Below, in pieces: positions 21,986 through 34,795 of a stretch of DNA of 64,000 nucleotides. Origin of the DNA: Albugo candida (lineage: Eukaryota > Oomycota > Peronosporomycetes > Albuginales); NCBI GenBank assembly GCA_040437565.1, contig JBDOQK010000038.1:62001-126000 (forward strand). Reading direction: 5' to 3'. How positions within the stretch are numbered: the stretch's first letter is position 1; each line of letters opens with the position of its first letter. Both the position numbers and the translations under genes were made by a program. Under the pieces are notes generated by a model, which ran no database searches, was not told the DNA's origin, and saw only the letters and a program-made list of their open reading frames with translations.

Positions 21986-24900
21986 ATCAAAATACGCACA
22001 AAGGCGGGGTTTGAAAGCATACCGAACCGACTGCAAGTTGGAAGATTCCAGTAAGAGATGACTTCAAAAAGTCATATTAGAATATCGAGATCAATCTTGA
22101 AGAAGAATGGAGATCCTTGCCGAACGCATGAGGTCCGTTATGCGAATACACTGAGAGGTCATGAAAATGTGAGAATCGACTCACGAGTTTGACAAGCATT
22201 CAGTTTTGCGGCTTTTAAAGGCTTTTTCGTTCAAATTTTGGAACGATTGTATATCACCATTCTATCAGCTTCATGTTCCTTAAAGGTTTGAATGATCTCA
22301 ACGATGACATTGATAAGTAAATCTGTACCAAGTTCATTACGATTGATCGACATCTCGTATAATGCATGATGTGAAGGGGTTGGCGCGTATTCTGTTCATC
22401 CATCGACTGCATAGATCTACCCCGGGATAGCTGAGTCAAAATGCAGCAACTATATCAAAATTGGTCGCCTCTGGAGCCGCATGCTTTGTTTAGAACAGAA
22501 ATACTTGATCGCATCGTTCTTCTTTAGTGCATAAGTGTAAATCTAATATTATTCTCATCATACATCCAAAGTGAACTGGTCTCGGTGCATATTGGAACAA
22601 ATCAACTTCTTATTTGCTTACTGGAAATGCGCGCAAATCTTCGTGACCGGTTGTTGAGGGTTCCATCTGAACAATGAAGGAAAAGAGCTTCCGAATAAAT
22701 TGAGGTGAAGACTGGAAGTATTTACTTCATCCCGATAGAAATATTTTGTACACGATCTGAAAGAGATCTTTAGTGAGTGTTTGCGTATGGGGATGGAGAA
22801 AGTCATCACGTATGAGATTTCGATCATGGAGACCAATAATTTCTGGACTCGTAATATGGAAATGAAATGAAGATAGTACTACATCCAACCTATCCGCACG
22901 CACTTACAAAAGGATTCTAGTACAAGACAGAATCGAACGCTTACTCCATATGTAGCCTCGGTGATATAAAATTTTCATTCTCCTCTCGACGTCACACTTT
23001 CTAGCGAAAGATTCCAAAGTGCTCATCATGGTGCTCAATTACCCTTTCTGTTCGTATTGAACGATGTTTTGCCTGATAGATGGTTCTTACTGTGGAGTGC
23101 CTGTTCGATCTTACAGAATCGTGTTTTATCTGCGTTATGATCCTTGTCTATAGACTATCCTTCTCAATGCAGAACTCCTTCACGTGATACTTCAACTTGA
23201 AGCACCGACACGCACACTGTGAGTCTGACACTTCATTTATAAACATAGAGTTCAATCAAATGTCAATAGCTTTTTGACTCAGGGTATTGCCGATTTTCGC
23301 CCGTATCGAAATATATAAAGAATTGCATCTGCAATATTAGCGCTTTAGAGATGAACGGCATCCGCGCTGTGGGAATCCGATACTAAGGACTCCCGCCTAA
23401 CTTCATTAATGCAATCGTAATATGGAGACCGCAAATTGCCCACACAAGTGTTTGAGGGTTCAGTACCGTAGTTTCTTGGGACCTAATAGTTCAAAGGAGC
23501 CATTTGAAGCCAGCCGACTGATGGTACATGTGACGAGATTTTGTCAGAGTTGAAAATGAGTAATATTGGCCGATAATCAAATAGTTCTTCCGTTGGAAGC
23601 GCGCTTTACAACGTACAATGAAGATGTTATTTCCAAGAAGCGATGTCTATATAGCAGCTAGTCTTGTGAACGAAATTCAGAATGTTATCCCATCCATCCC
23701 ATCAAACAAAAAGACATACACTGCGTTGACATTTTACCAAGTTCATATATACGCGACAAAGTAGTCGATGACGTCACCGACACTTTTCAACTGTGGCGAT
23801 GGTGACATTTATCATTGCTTTGTGTTGCTCACGCAAACAATATTGTCTCCCTGATTTGGGATATACATAAGGTTCATGAAGAAATGCACGTTGGCGAGTG
23901 TCTAGTGTAGTAACTTGTTTAGGGTTTAATTGTGATGACAAGGGACATACTTCGCCTGGCACGCACAATCGTAGCTACTAATAACCCGATAGATTTGTCC
24001 ATAAAATAGCTTCAAGTTTTATCTCTTTGCAATCTTCAAGACATCAGAACGAGTTCCATTGTATCCAGAAAACGTCATTCATCTGCGTGGATAAAAAGGA
24101 AAATGATATAGAAAATATCACACATGCAAGAAACATGAAAAACCGACTAGCTTTGGAAGTTCAAAATCAAAAGCTGTTCGAAATGTTGCTCCCTTCCTCA
24201 CTCTTCTTCAACAAGACAACGAGCATAATAAAACATTTCAATTCGGGCTCGACGTGAGCATTTTTCGATGCTGTATCTTCCCAAAGAAATCCGGTTACAG
24301 TATTCACTTCCTTTTCGATGACTTATTTGCTATATTTTGACCTTTGTCTATTCTTTAAAAAAAATTTTGTTTGAGCAGAGCCGATCCTTCACTTATATGT
24401 ATGCAATCATATATTTAAACTGAATACACTTTAGAGATGACAGTGCCTATCTTACGGGTTCAACAATACCGTATATTATTCGGCGCGAGTTCATCAGAAG
24501 CAGCAACTGGTATAGCAAGCTGATGAGATAAGCAAGTGTACTTTAACAGAAATGACTGACTGTTTTTCATCCAACATGCAGAAGCTAAACTGCGAGCTTA
24601 TGGATACAAGTCAATTTGAATGTAGTGAAGACTGCTAGGCTACACCTCAGATAGTATACGAATTTATTAAATACATATATTTGATCAATCCGTATGCGTT
24701 TGCTCGATCTGTACTAGTCGTGTCTATCCTGAGAGATTGGGTGGCCAGGAGAATCTAGCACGGAATATGCTCTCAGTCTCTTTATAACAATACATGAGAA
24801 ACTGCGTAGTGTACAAGCTATCCGGCATTGAATTGACCAGATGTTTCGCTCTCAAAAGCGAAGCTTCAATGATATCACCGGTATGACTTTCATTCAACAG

Positions 24901-25550
24901 AAGCGAACAGAGTTCGATCATTTTGTACCAAATTACGATTATCAAAATTTAAAGTCGTCAAATTCCTCTCCACTCCAGGAAGTTTACCATATGTTATAAG
25001 CACTCGATGTGACGTGCAAAGAAAATAGGACTTGAATGTAATGCAAACAAGGCCCCGGCATGCACCGTTTAGTTTGCTCGTCTATAACGTTTAAGAAGGG
25101 TTTTCGGGACACGCATCAATCGTGCATGAAAATGTGTACAAGCTTGTATCAAATGGAATTACTAAAAGCTAATTCATAGGAAGATCTGGTCTTTTCTCCA
25201 AGAAACAAGATGGAAAGAGATGAGAAAGAAACAATATTTTAGATCTCCCGGAATGAGTTAGTTTCTTTTGGAAATCTCAAGAAACCCACATAACGCTACG
25301 TCCTATCCTGAAAAAATAGTTTTCTTACACACAGAAATGTAAATATAGACAGCAAAGTAGCGCGTCTCCTCTACCCGTGTTGAGGTCGCTTGTATCTGAA
25401 CAGCAGCACTGCTTGTAAGAACTGTTTATGCATGCGTTAAGTTACTATCAGAACTAAAACGTCCCCATTTATCCTTTCGTTACTCAAAATTGGTCAAGAA
25501 GCCAGCAATGGAATCTTTTGCGATACAATTTTGAATCCAGTCACAGATCA
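21986..25550. other. 3.5 kb with no recognised gene
   Basis: Only short frames (60-77 codons) at 22254-22439, 22618-22836, 23774-23968, 24027-24257 and 24724-24945, none with a recognised motif. AT-rich, no clear tandem repeat, tRNA or rRNA seen. Confidence 0.4.
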
Positions 25551-25900
25551 AAATTTCCGCGAAGAGCCCGTATAAAATGATTAGATATCAAATACTGGTA
25601 GCTTCGATCTTCTGTAGGGTATGATGAATACGCACTTGGACTGGCCTTGGTTCCTCACGCGGGATGGTAACCATTTGGATCGCAGGCTATCGAGCTTTTC
25701 TGAGAAAAGACTACGGGAAGATCAAGTGCATTTGCTGTTTGGGAGTGAAGATTCCGTTGAATATTTGATTAAATATCACATATATGCACATAGCATTCGA
25801 CGGAATTACGCTTTATTCCCTTTCTTTCAAAAACAACATGATGGAAGAGGGATATGAGATTATTTCGCATTTGGAACGATAAGTAAACGGTATCCCCATA
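25550..25900 (-). repeat. Effector-type 5' flank without an effector
   Basis: About 25741-25830 aligns with the upstream flank of the effectors at 34.7 kb and 58.5 kb (shared 'gagtgaagattcc.gttg' and 'catatatgcacatag'). No effector frame follows on the side where one would be expected, so this looks like a module remnant. Confidence 0.45.
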
Positions 25901-26369
25901 TGTTTACTTGAGCGAGTAGTAGAAGGACAACAAGGAACGACGACAGTGAAATCCAAGCAGTCCTGTCAGTCTTGTTGAAAAAGAAGATGCTTTTTATGTA
26001 AGATTGAGAAAATGTGATAGAATGATACAAATTATACCAAAGAACCGCCTCATTTTGCAGACGTTTGTAAAGTATGACGAATGCGGAGGAGAGATAACTG
26101 CGTGCTAGTTCCTCAAGTTGAAAATGGGCAGCTCGAGGTCAAACAGCAAGCACAGCAGCTCGAAGGCTAAGATCCTATTTAATACTACCAAGTGCAGAAA
26201 CAGGAGGATATGAATCAGCTTTCTGGGTACCGTTCACTTGTTTTTTACATGAAATGGAACTTGTTTAAACGGATGAAAAAATGCCCTTTCACAGAATCAC
26301 CACAATAGTTGCAACGAACCTGTCATGTCCAATCGTACAAAGTGGTTCCAAAGACCAAATTGATCAGGA

Positions 26370-27070
26370 AAAATGATTTATGGAAATATTTTGAGCTGCT
26401 CGCATCATACCGAATAGCTGCACGGTATGATCGACCGCTTTTATGAAACTAACGTTCATATTGGCCAAAACATCGAATCCAATTATCCACTCATCAGCAC
26501 CTATATACCCAAACGATAGCCAATTGGATAAAATGACTTAGTTTTTAACCACTCGTCACTCTCCATTCGCTTGGTGCATCTCATGCGTGCTTTATAGTCG
26601 TTCACTACTGCCAACTGTTCGTTTGACTAAATAAACAGGATTGATGCACCGTCGCAAATTTCTGATCAGCTTGCACCCCTACTTTCTCTGTGCTCTAATT
26701 ACGCTGGAAAGAAGATCAAAGCAATTGTGACTGGTCAATGGTCATAATCTTATGCTCTCATGAGATCCGGAATGATAGGAATTTGGCGTAGCGACTTGCT
26801 AGCTTAGTCTCCATTTGGATGCCTTATAGCCCCCATGGATTTCGTGTGATATAGCATGCTATCTCTTGAACCAAAAGTGTGCAAGCTCCCATCCATGGAC
26901 GTTCCGCGAATTAAACACACGCTATACCCTTGAAAGGAGAAACTTTTGACTCGCATCGACACATAATATGCAACCCAATGAGCAGATGACGCAGTTACCA
27001 TCTGAGTCATCGATTGTACATCCCTCCGATATTTAGTATCCCTGTAGGAGTACCATACATACAGGGTCGA
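26370..27070 (-). pseudogene. Pepsin-like aspartic protease (A1) remnant
   Basis: Minus-strand pieces occur in the right order for an A1 protease: YGTPTGILNIGGMYN (about 27010-27060, the 'G-x-L-x-[IF]-G-G' strand); then HWVAYYVSMRVKSFSFQG and CLIRGTSMDGS (26804-27010), where the pattern around the second catalytic site expects D-T-G-T-S and shows R-G-T-S; then DEWIIGFDVLANMNVSFIKA (about 26430-26490), the 'W-I-L-G' strand. The pieces are in different frames, the catalytic Asp is not readable and the N-terminal lobe is not found, so it is a decayed gene. It is on the opposite strand to, and diverged from, the remnant at 20.2-20.8 kb. Confidence 0.45.
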
Positions 27071-27640
27071 TGACTACCTGCATTTAACTTAGTGCGTCTG
27101 AATGGATTACTAGTCCTCAAGTCAAGTCTTCAAAGATGAGCTAAATTAGGGAGATGCAGGCGTATCTCAACTATCATGACTGTGGATGATAAGAGACGGA
27201 GGTTCTTTTTCAATGCATTGCGTGGGCTGAAATACAGAACGAGTGGTGCCCAGCCTCTGATTCCTTAGATCATAAAATCCACCATTGTGCTATTAAGGCT
27301 GATCTGATGTATACAGATAGTTTCCTGACAAAACGGCATTCATGTCTTGTAATAGAATTTGCGCTCTGTTGCATAAGGCAGCTGCGAGCGGTTGTGACAG
27401 AGTCGAAAAGAATAGCTTGAATTCAGTCATGTGTTGTGGTGATAAACACCTGATATGTGTTGCATATGTCGAGCAAGTTGCCGCTTCATGTTCTGTTGAA
27501 TGGCTCTATGAAGCTATGTTACGGAGGAACTAAGTTTTTGATTCAAAAATGCGCGTGCTTGTAAAGCATCGTATGTGGACAACAAGACACCTTGCTGCTT
27601 CGAAATTTTTCAGTAAGACAGAATTGCTGCCTAAAAAAGG
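27071..27640. other. No gene recognised
   Basis: One 63-codon plus-strand frame (27342-27533) with several cysteines but no recognised motif and no signal peptide. Confidence 0.35.
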
Positions 27641-27775
27641 GTGCGGTGGATGTGTACTGACACCAAAATAAAGAAATGGAATCGAGCAATATTTCAGGCA
27701 AATGAATTGATTTGGTTAGTAATCTCTATCATTTCACTTTGCTGGTATTTTCATCTCACTCGCTAAGCAGTCACA

Positions 27776-28381
27776 TCACTGATGTCCTTGCGATTTTTCG
27801 CACATTCCAGATGTACCGTCGGGCTCAATACTAATTATATTAACTTCCTCATACACTTCACATGTGCCATCACTGTACTCGTTATAAAATTTGCCCCCCG
27901 CAGTGCACTTCTTACATTCGCTTCCACTTGCTTTAACTTTTGAGATCGGATCTGAGGATGAACTTTTCAATCTCATGCCCACTATTTGCTTGTTATCTTC
28001 AACGCATGCTTTTTTCACACATTGCTTATAGCCGCAACAGTCTGTGGTTTGTTCACATGCTGTAGTAGAGCATTGATCATATGATGGGGTGAAAAGGGTG
28101 GTGCTAATGCCTTGTGCACTCTTCATGGTGAAATTGCTATATTGAAGTAATAATTGGCAAGGGCGAGCGTTACGACTTCCTTCGAGCACTGTATATGCAT
28201 TGGCACCAAACGCATTCGAAGCAATGGCGCTGTCGCAACCATCTAGGGCCAATTCACTCAAGTAAATTATGAATTTGTAGCTCCCATCGACTGGTCGCAT
28301 GTTTTTCATGACTTCAATTCGAGCTGATACGTTCCATAGTAGCATGTGGAGAATGATCAGTTGCAAGAATGAGCTCTTCAT
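27776..28381 (-). CDS. CD..ANAY family secreted effector candidate (copy 3), 201 aa
   Basis: The frame is open from 28462, but I start at the ATG at 28379-28381. It gives a clear signal peptide (MKSSFLQLIILHMLLWNVSA, cleavage near residue 20), and the initiator promoter lies just upstream at 28406-28422, which would place the earlier ATG before transcription starts. The mature protein has CD at 49-50 and ANAY at 60-63, a first cysteine pair region (75), a cysteine cluster CSTTACEQTTDCCGYKQC (104-121), and CKKC at 156-159. The G expected five residues after CKKC is not at that place, although GG falls at 162-163, so the CX2CX5G motif is imperfect. Further cysteines are at 126, 174 and 194. Secretion is well supported; action on the host plant is inferred from the resemblance to Albugo CCG proteins. 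Confidence 0.8.
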   Translation of the reverse strand: MKSSFLQLIILHMLLWNVSARIEVMKNMRPVDGSYKFIIYLSELALDGCDSAIASNAFGANAYTVLEGSRNARPCQLLLQYSNFTMKSAQGISTTLFTPSYDQCSTTACEQTTDCCGYKQCVKKACVEDNKQIVGMRLKSSSSDPISKVKASGSECKKCTAGGKFYNEYSDGTCEVYEEVNIISIEPDGTSGMCEKSQGHQ

Positions 28382-28405
28382 TGTAGTTGTCGTTGGTTTC
28401 GAGAG

Positions 28406-28422
28406 AAAATTGAAGAATGAGA
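28406..28422 (-). promoter_or_regulatory. Oomycete initiator-type core promoter
   Basis: Minus strand reads TCTCATTCTTCAATTTT, a full match to the oomycete initiator consensus (CTCATTYYNCAWTTT). It lies 25-41 bases upstream of the ATG at 28381, consistent with the short 5' leaders of oomycetes, and it decides the start choice. Confidence 0.8.
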
Positions 28423-28599
28423 TAACGTTCTTTGAGCATAGTCCGTGGCTGGCGAAGAACACAGGCTTTGGAGAAATTCAGCTCTTAGTATAGAGCATTG
28501 AGTTTGTGGCTCACAAAGTGTGAAATGTAAAGATAAGTGGGTACACACCCAAATGGCAGGGAACATGCGCACCCAATTATTGCTGGAGAATAGTTTGAT

Positions 28600-30185
28600 C
28601 AAGTGATTCTGTTCAAATGCTCTGTAAAAGTCGTCCGTTTAGTATATGTAATTACAGCCATTGAATGATGGTAAAATGCAAAGAAAGGCTTGGGTTCAAG
28701 ATATGCGGATCTTTGATCTTTTATAGGGTTTGCGGACGTAAAAAAACTGGGTTGAGAATGGGTACGCATTTGTATCGTACACAATACTGCTTTCCGCCCG
28801 AAAGTATAAGGGAATAGGATGTGCTCTTTGCCTTTCCTTGAGTTCAGAAGTGCTGAAACACATTTGTATAACATCACGTATATGCATAGAGTGTTTTGAT
28901 GACTTACACCTTGCTCCCTTTTTTCTTTTATCATAAAAGAAAGAAAAAGATGTAAGAAGTGAAATGTTGTAGGCTTTTCGTGTTTGTAGAATGGAGGGGA
29001 TGACATCTTCGATCGCATGCCATGTATCAGGTACCGGAAGGACCATAAGTACGTTATGAAAACGCAATTGAAGTAGGAGAAAGAGAAACCTCTACTTATG
29101 TAATATCGTCAGCATCTTATAAGTAAAATGTGAATACAATTTAATATGAAGTACGATCCCATATGTCTTCCCGGTCAAAAGTGTGGGTCCGAGAAGTATG
29201 CTGAAGGCGGAATAATAAAAATGCGTGTCAAGTTTAGTTGAGAAGTATTGTGTCGTTCTATGAAGTTTGTACTTAATGTTATTAAGTGTATACTCGTAAG
29301 TAATACATTCAATGAGCTATTTGAATCATGGACACGTTGATTGGTCAAATTACGGAAAGCAAACCCTAAATGATTGGTTGAAAACAGGTATCCTGATGGA
29401 GCACTGCTACAGTATCATAACTGTCTGATCAGATGCGTTACTCCACAATATCGACACGAAAAGAGTGGCCCATTCCACATGAATTGCCAAAATATACGTT
29501 TCAAGTATCAACGCATCGTTTCCTTCACAACCCCTGACTTGTACACTGCTTTCGTTATTGGTGGAAATACGATTTTCCATTCAATAAACTTATTTTTCCA
29601 CCAATAAGCTTCCTCCAGAACACCGATGATGGCCAGGAAAACCACACTATTTGAAATTGACATTGTACTTGGTACTCTAAAAAGATAGAAAGCCAAAAAG
29701 CGTGATGATATATTGCCTTTATAATCACAGTCTTACAATTTTGAGAATGCCATTTCCCTCAATATGCAAAAAAATGGAACTCTTTCGCTTGTTACTTTTT
29801 GTATCAGCAGTGTACTTAACGTTGTCATTGCGAGGTTTATGGAGTGGTCGCTACTGTCTGTAAATCATTTCGTATAAAAAGAGCATGAAAATAAGTCACT
29901 CTTTCCCGCTCCGAACTTTCACGAGCCTCCATACCTTGCTTTCTGTCTGCTTTTGGTACGTTGAATTGAAGAAAAAGTATCAATGCATTGGTCATTGACT
30001 CCCAGGTGGGTGCTGTTTAAGATTTGAATGATAGAGCTATCATGAGGACGTGCGGCTTTAATCACTATCTGGATCTGGCTCACTGAGAGCTTCTTTTTCG
30101 TTAGGTTCTTGCATCCTGAGAAGCATTGGGGTTCTTTGTTCGATTCCAAGGAGTTATATCAAATATGGCTATCTAAGCTCTTCTT
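28600..30185 (-). repeat. 5' flank of effector copy 3
   Basis: Non-coding as far as seen. It aligns with 52570-53850 over almost its whole length (for example 'gtgcgtgtcaggtttagttg' near 52850 against about 29223) and with the upstream flanks of modules at 35.0-35.6 and 58.9-59.4 kb. A long upstream segment kept in every module suggests it was copied along with the gene rather than selected. Confidence 0.6.
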
Positions 30186-30189
30186 TTGG

Positions 30190-32989
30190 GTGCTTGGGGG
30201 TATCTCCCTCCCTGGGCCATGCCCAAACGTCTAATTCTGACTGCTCCTTAGTTCAGTATTTCAAGACTCTCCAACTCGGCACTCTGAACGTTCGTCGATT
30301 GACCTCAAACATCAAGCGGAGAGCTCTAACGCAAGATCGTGCCCGGTACATACCTGAAGTATGCGCTCTGCAGGAGACAATGCTGACGGAAGCTCATGTC
30401 AAAGGACGAAGGCCAATTGATCGCGTCATACTCCTTCCTGCGCGGTGACCTCATTACGGCTCGAGATTTATACTATCCGACAGAGCCGCTAGTTATGTGT
30501 ATCGGTACTGGATGTTCAGCGACCGTGTCGCCGTCATAGACCTAGAAATTTAATCGCAATCAAGCTTACATGTACATGGGACGGTTAAATGAATAGTCTG
30601 GGCCTTTTTCGACACGAAGGGAAGACTTTCCTGGGATTCTACTCTTGCGGATACAGAAATGAAAATGGCATTCGTCTCCGATATTTCTGTTTGGACACCG
30701 ACTTCATCATGTCACATACAGCTTTTTATAAGACATGCGCGCGCAATATAGCAACCTTGCAAGGCATTCTCGGACGGGTTCCGACATTTACTCAGATGGA
30801 CTACATCGTGCTATCACAACACTTAAAGCCGCTTCTTTCCATTTCAAAGTCTTTGAGCGGGACGCGTGTTGAAAGTTATGATCGGCCCACGGACACATAT
30901 ATTCAGCTACTGATGATCATCTCCTGTCGGCATCTTTCGGCAATTTCATTTGACACCGCCCTCCTCCGTGATCCGCATATACTATATTTATGCCAGCAAT
31001 CCATCAGAACAACACCAATCGCATCAGCCCCTGCTCAAGAGCTTGATTTGCCGTCGGTACTGAATCACATCAAAAGCATCGCGAATGCCATCATCCGACC
31101 CAAGCTTCCTACTGCACAAGGCCCCGAACGCAACGATGATATAGCCGAGCTTTCTCACGCGCAAAACCGTCTTCGGTCGCTGCTTACCAGCAGTAATGAT
31201 CCTGTCGACATACTGCTTTATCGATCTCGCCTACAAGCCTTGCTGTGAACCATCCGACATACGTGCATAGAGGATTACAGACTTCATGTCGTCCAGCTCA
31301 CCTAATCATCCGACGGCTCACGCCACGAAAGTGGTCAACAATACTTATACATGACCACGATGGTGTGTCATTGGCTACTCCAGGGGAACTGCCAATGCAT
31401 CGAAAAATTTATATCAGCTCATTTTTATAAGCCTCAACTCAGCGAATCTCTGTTCGAAGATACAGCATGACGTCAACTATCTCAGTCTTTGAAAAAGAAC
31501 CGCTCACCACGTGCAGATCACGTTCCAGCTGAAATTCTGTGAATATAGTCCCCCGGTGGGTGACGATCACCTCGCCGAAGCTATTATTCGTCACCCCGTC
31601 CATGCGAGAGAAAAAGCCTTACCATGATCTATCTCAACTGTTACGAAGCCTAACAAACCGACGGGAATCTGTGCCAACCTTCGACAGATCCCTTAACAAC
31701 ACTCGCAAGATCATGTCCACGGTTATTGTACATCGCATGCGTGCAAAAGTGAATAAGTCGCTCTCACCTTACCAAGATGTATTTCGAGTCGCCTGCAATG
31801 CAGCTAATTCGTTCTTTCGGACATCGGGTGGATATGTCTCCAACGCGTCGCTTTCAGACAAATATGTACATTCTGGGAATTGACGTCAGCAACGCTTTTG
31901 ACACCATAGATCGACATAAATTGCTGCTCGTCCTCAACTCGATTTGACCTGGCCAAAGGCCAGATAATATAGCGCTCCTCAGCAACATAGCCTCCATCTC
32001 CACGTCGGCATGAACACTGATCAACATTCGCAATTTATGGTACACTCAAAAATGAGATGCACTCTCTCCACTTTTGTGCATAGTCTACTTGGAAGAGGTA
32101 CTATGAGATCCGTGCCACCACCTCCGTATTTCAATGCGCGAGCTAAACATCATTATGTCCCAATGATGTGAATTTCATTCACAATGGTCATACGCTTCTC
32201 AAAGAAACAAAATCTTGTTGCCGAGTAAGTTCTTAGGGCATGCTATTTGATCATCGATGTGAGCAAAACTGTGGAACGACTATTAAACGTGCACCAAACG
32301 CGACCGACGAATGTTGGTGCACTCATCGCAAACTGAGATTACTACTTGGCGACTCTAAAAAAGAACACATCGAGAATCTCGCACGACAGCAGCCATCAAG
32401 AGGTTTCGGAAGATTTTCTCCATCTTCACCTCCTTCCAAAAAACATTACGCGTTTGCTTATACAATATATATGTGCTACCTATTCTGTTATACAAGTGTG
32501 GAACATGGTGTAGTACAGACCGCGATATTACTAGTCTTGAAGCGCATCATCGCTGTCAACTTCGCTGCGTCCTCCGTATCCACTATCTCCGGCACATCCG
32601 CAACGCAGATTTGTACAAGTGCTGCCACAAAAAACCAGTCCGAATCCACCTGACGTGGTATCGATGGAAACACTGTAGTCGTGTCACAGCCTCTTCCAGC
32701 TCAGTTGAACATTCCCCGATCCTTTGATTCTGCTGGAACATGCCGGAGTTGTACACCCGTCTGCCTCAACCATTCTCGACAAGGACCTAAGACCGGAGAT
32801 AACTTCTAATCTGCATCTCTTATCGCAAAAGACAGCGCTAGATGGAAAGTACGCACAGAACGTCTCTGCAATGGCCAGGAAAAAAATTAACAGGAATAAA
32901 GAAACAGATAGACGTAAAGCGAAAACGAGAGTGGGATCATAAAGGCTTGATGCAACCCCGAAAACGCTTATAATAATAATAATAATATG
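30190..32989 (+). mobile_element. LINE B copy 1 (APE-type non-LTR retrotransposon), decayed
   Basis: The endonuclease starts near 30265 with QLGTLNVRRLTSNIKRRALT and ALQETMLTEAHVK. Its C-terminal part is in a 219-codon frame (30589-31248) with NENGIRLRYFC and TQMDYIVLSQ, the late APE motif. The RT follows with KNRSPRADHVPAEIL (about 31490) and LGIDVSNAFDTIDRHKLLLV (about 31877), motif A. A post-RT tail (32240-32727) has LLYKCGTWCSTDRDI and HLTWYRWKHCSR. A simple ATA repeat (about 32972-32988) is the likely 3' tail, as seen in CR1/L2/RTE-type elements. Multiple stops and frameshifts are present. The clade is not assigned. Confidence 0.8.
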
Positions 32990-33621
32990 CAAGCTCTGTG
33001 TCGCCCACTCATTTGTACTTCATCTCTTTATTATCGGTTCTCACGATTCAATAGCATAGATGAATGATTGATAACGCCATTCTTCAGCATTAAGCGACGT
33101 GAGAGAGGACAAGAACCATGCAAGAAAATGGCTAAGGATCACAAATGTTATGCTCAAGTGGCATTACCGGTTTTCAATCAAGGTTGATGGCTTGAGCGTT
33201 TTAGGACGATTTGTTTCGTTGATGTTCATAAACCAGTCTGAAGCTGGCGCACTTTGGATAGTATCAGATGCAATCATTCGTTGTACGCTGCACGCAAGTC
33301 GGAGCGAATAGGTCGGGAGCGTGTTGGAGTATTGTGGACATTAAAGTGGATATTCGGTATACAGCCACCTAACAGACTCAGTTGTTTCTCGTGATTTCAT
33401 TCAGTACACTCATTATACTCATTATGCGGTCAACGAGAGATATTGACATCTTACAATTGATTTAGGTAGATTGGAAAAGCCGCTTCAGGTAAAGATCCAA
33501 TGTCGAAGAACACTGAGGAAGAGAAAGTTGAATGTGGTGACTTAACAGGAAAGAAACAATGAAAGAGAGGAAACTGTGCTGGCAACAATCCGAATTACAG
33601 AATTACCATGCATCACTCATA

Positions 33622-34287
33622 TCACGCATGATGACATTTCCCTGATACGCTGCCTCTGACTTCGGTGCCCTTTTCGACTTTTATCATGCGAGCACATTCT
33701 TGTGTGTCAGGACTGTATCTGAAATACGAATATTTCTGGCCATCGGATCCGACTCCAGCTGTGCTACAGATCCGACAATCTTCTTTAGTCTTCACGTCAC
33801 TTGTTATAGAGCTGTGTTCAATTTTGAAAGTAGAAAGTTCTATATCGAGAAGATAATCGCGATCATATTTGCACACATATTTTTTCTGATCTGTACTAGA
33901 TGTACATTGCCCATTGCCACAACATCCTGCGACAGAGCAAGATTTCTCAGTATTGGATTGAGGATCACTGCAGCGAATCATATCAGAATAGACCAAATCA
34001 GTTCCAAGATAAGGTTCTATAATAGCATGATAGAACGTATTGAAGATTCTACAAGTTATCGCGTTTGCATCATCCTTCCCAGTAGTACCGTTTATAGTGT
34101 ACGCATTTGCATGAAAAACATCTGAGTTGACGATTCTATCGCAAGTCGATAAATTGTCAGCTACAAGATACGTCACCGTTGCGTGAGGAGGGATCTCGAT
34201 ATTTTCGTCAGAAAGTCGTTTTAATAGAGCCGATGCATTATGCACAAGAGCAAGAACGAGGATGGATTGGACTGATTGTCTGACCAT
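33622..34287 (-). CDS. CD..ANAY / CCG secreted effector candidate (copy 4), 221 aa
   Basis: Intact frame with a typical signal peptide (MVRQSVQSILVLALVHNASA, cleavage near residue 20). Motifs: CDRIVNSDVFHANAY (49-63), CRIFN (79-83), GCCGNGQC (121-128), and a perfect CX2CX5G at 171-180 (CRICSTAGVG), which is the defining motif of Albugo CCG effectors. Other cysteines are at 106, 117, 139, 198 and 218. It is closest to copy 6 (57435-58082): the signal peptides are nearly identical, while the mature parts differ in roughly half the positions. The initiator promoter lies at 34312-34328. Likely secreted into or around host cells; the target is unknown. This is the best-supported gene in the window. 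Confidence 0.85.
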   Translation of the reverse strand: MVRQSVQSILVLALVHNASALLKRLSDENIEIPPHATVTYLVADNLSTCDRIVNSDVFHANAYTINGTTGKDDANAITCRIFNTFYHAIIEPYLGTDLVYSDMIRCSDPQSNTEKSCSVAGCCGNGQCTSSTDQKKYVCKYDRDYLLDIELSTFKIEHSSITSDVKTKEDCRICSTAGVGSDGQKYSYFRYSPDTQECARMIKVEKGTEVRGSVSGKCHHA

Positions 34288-34311
34288 TGTGATTGTTGTT
34301 GCTTTTGAAGG

Positions 34312-34328
34312 AAAATTGGAGAATGAGA
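34312..34328 (-). promoter_or_regulatory. Oomycete initiator-type core promoter
   Basis: Minus strand reads TCTCATTCTCCAATTTT, a full match to the initiator consensus, 25-41 bases before the ATG of the effector at 34287. It is identical to the element at 58098-58114. Confidence 0.8.
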
Positions 34329-34795
34329 GAGTTCTTCGTGAGAATAGTGGGAAAAATGGGTGAACAAAGAGGCGGTTTACGTCTAAAAGTTGTGGTATGG
34401 AGAACTAACTTTGTGGATTTCAAATGAAATTGAAACTAGTACAAATTTTCCCGTAATCACGAAGATAGGGCGCCATTTGCCCGACTTTTACTCATACATA
34501 GTTTATTCAAGTGGTAATGATAACATGCTCTATTCGGATCAGAATTCATCGTATAGGAGCCCTTAAGAAAGGGCAAGATGCGTAGCTGGGTTCTTTTATA
34601 GGGCTGAAGTACCCACGTGGTTGGTACTTTTTTCAATCGCAAACAATATGGCTTTTCGTGCGAAAGTACTGGGAAACAGATGCGTTATGTGTCTCTTTTT
34701 GGGGTGAGAATTCCTGTTGGATAGTGAATAGGTATTACATATATACACATAGCTTTTGACTGATTTTCACTTTCCACCCTGTTTTCGTTCCTCAC

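Noticed and set aside
30589-31248. 219-codon plus-strand frame as a host gene
   Set aside because: It contains late endonuclease motifs (NGIRLRYFC, QMDYIVLSQ) and is flanked by the rest of LINE B.
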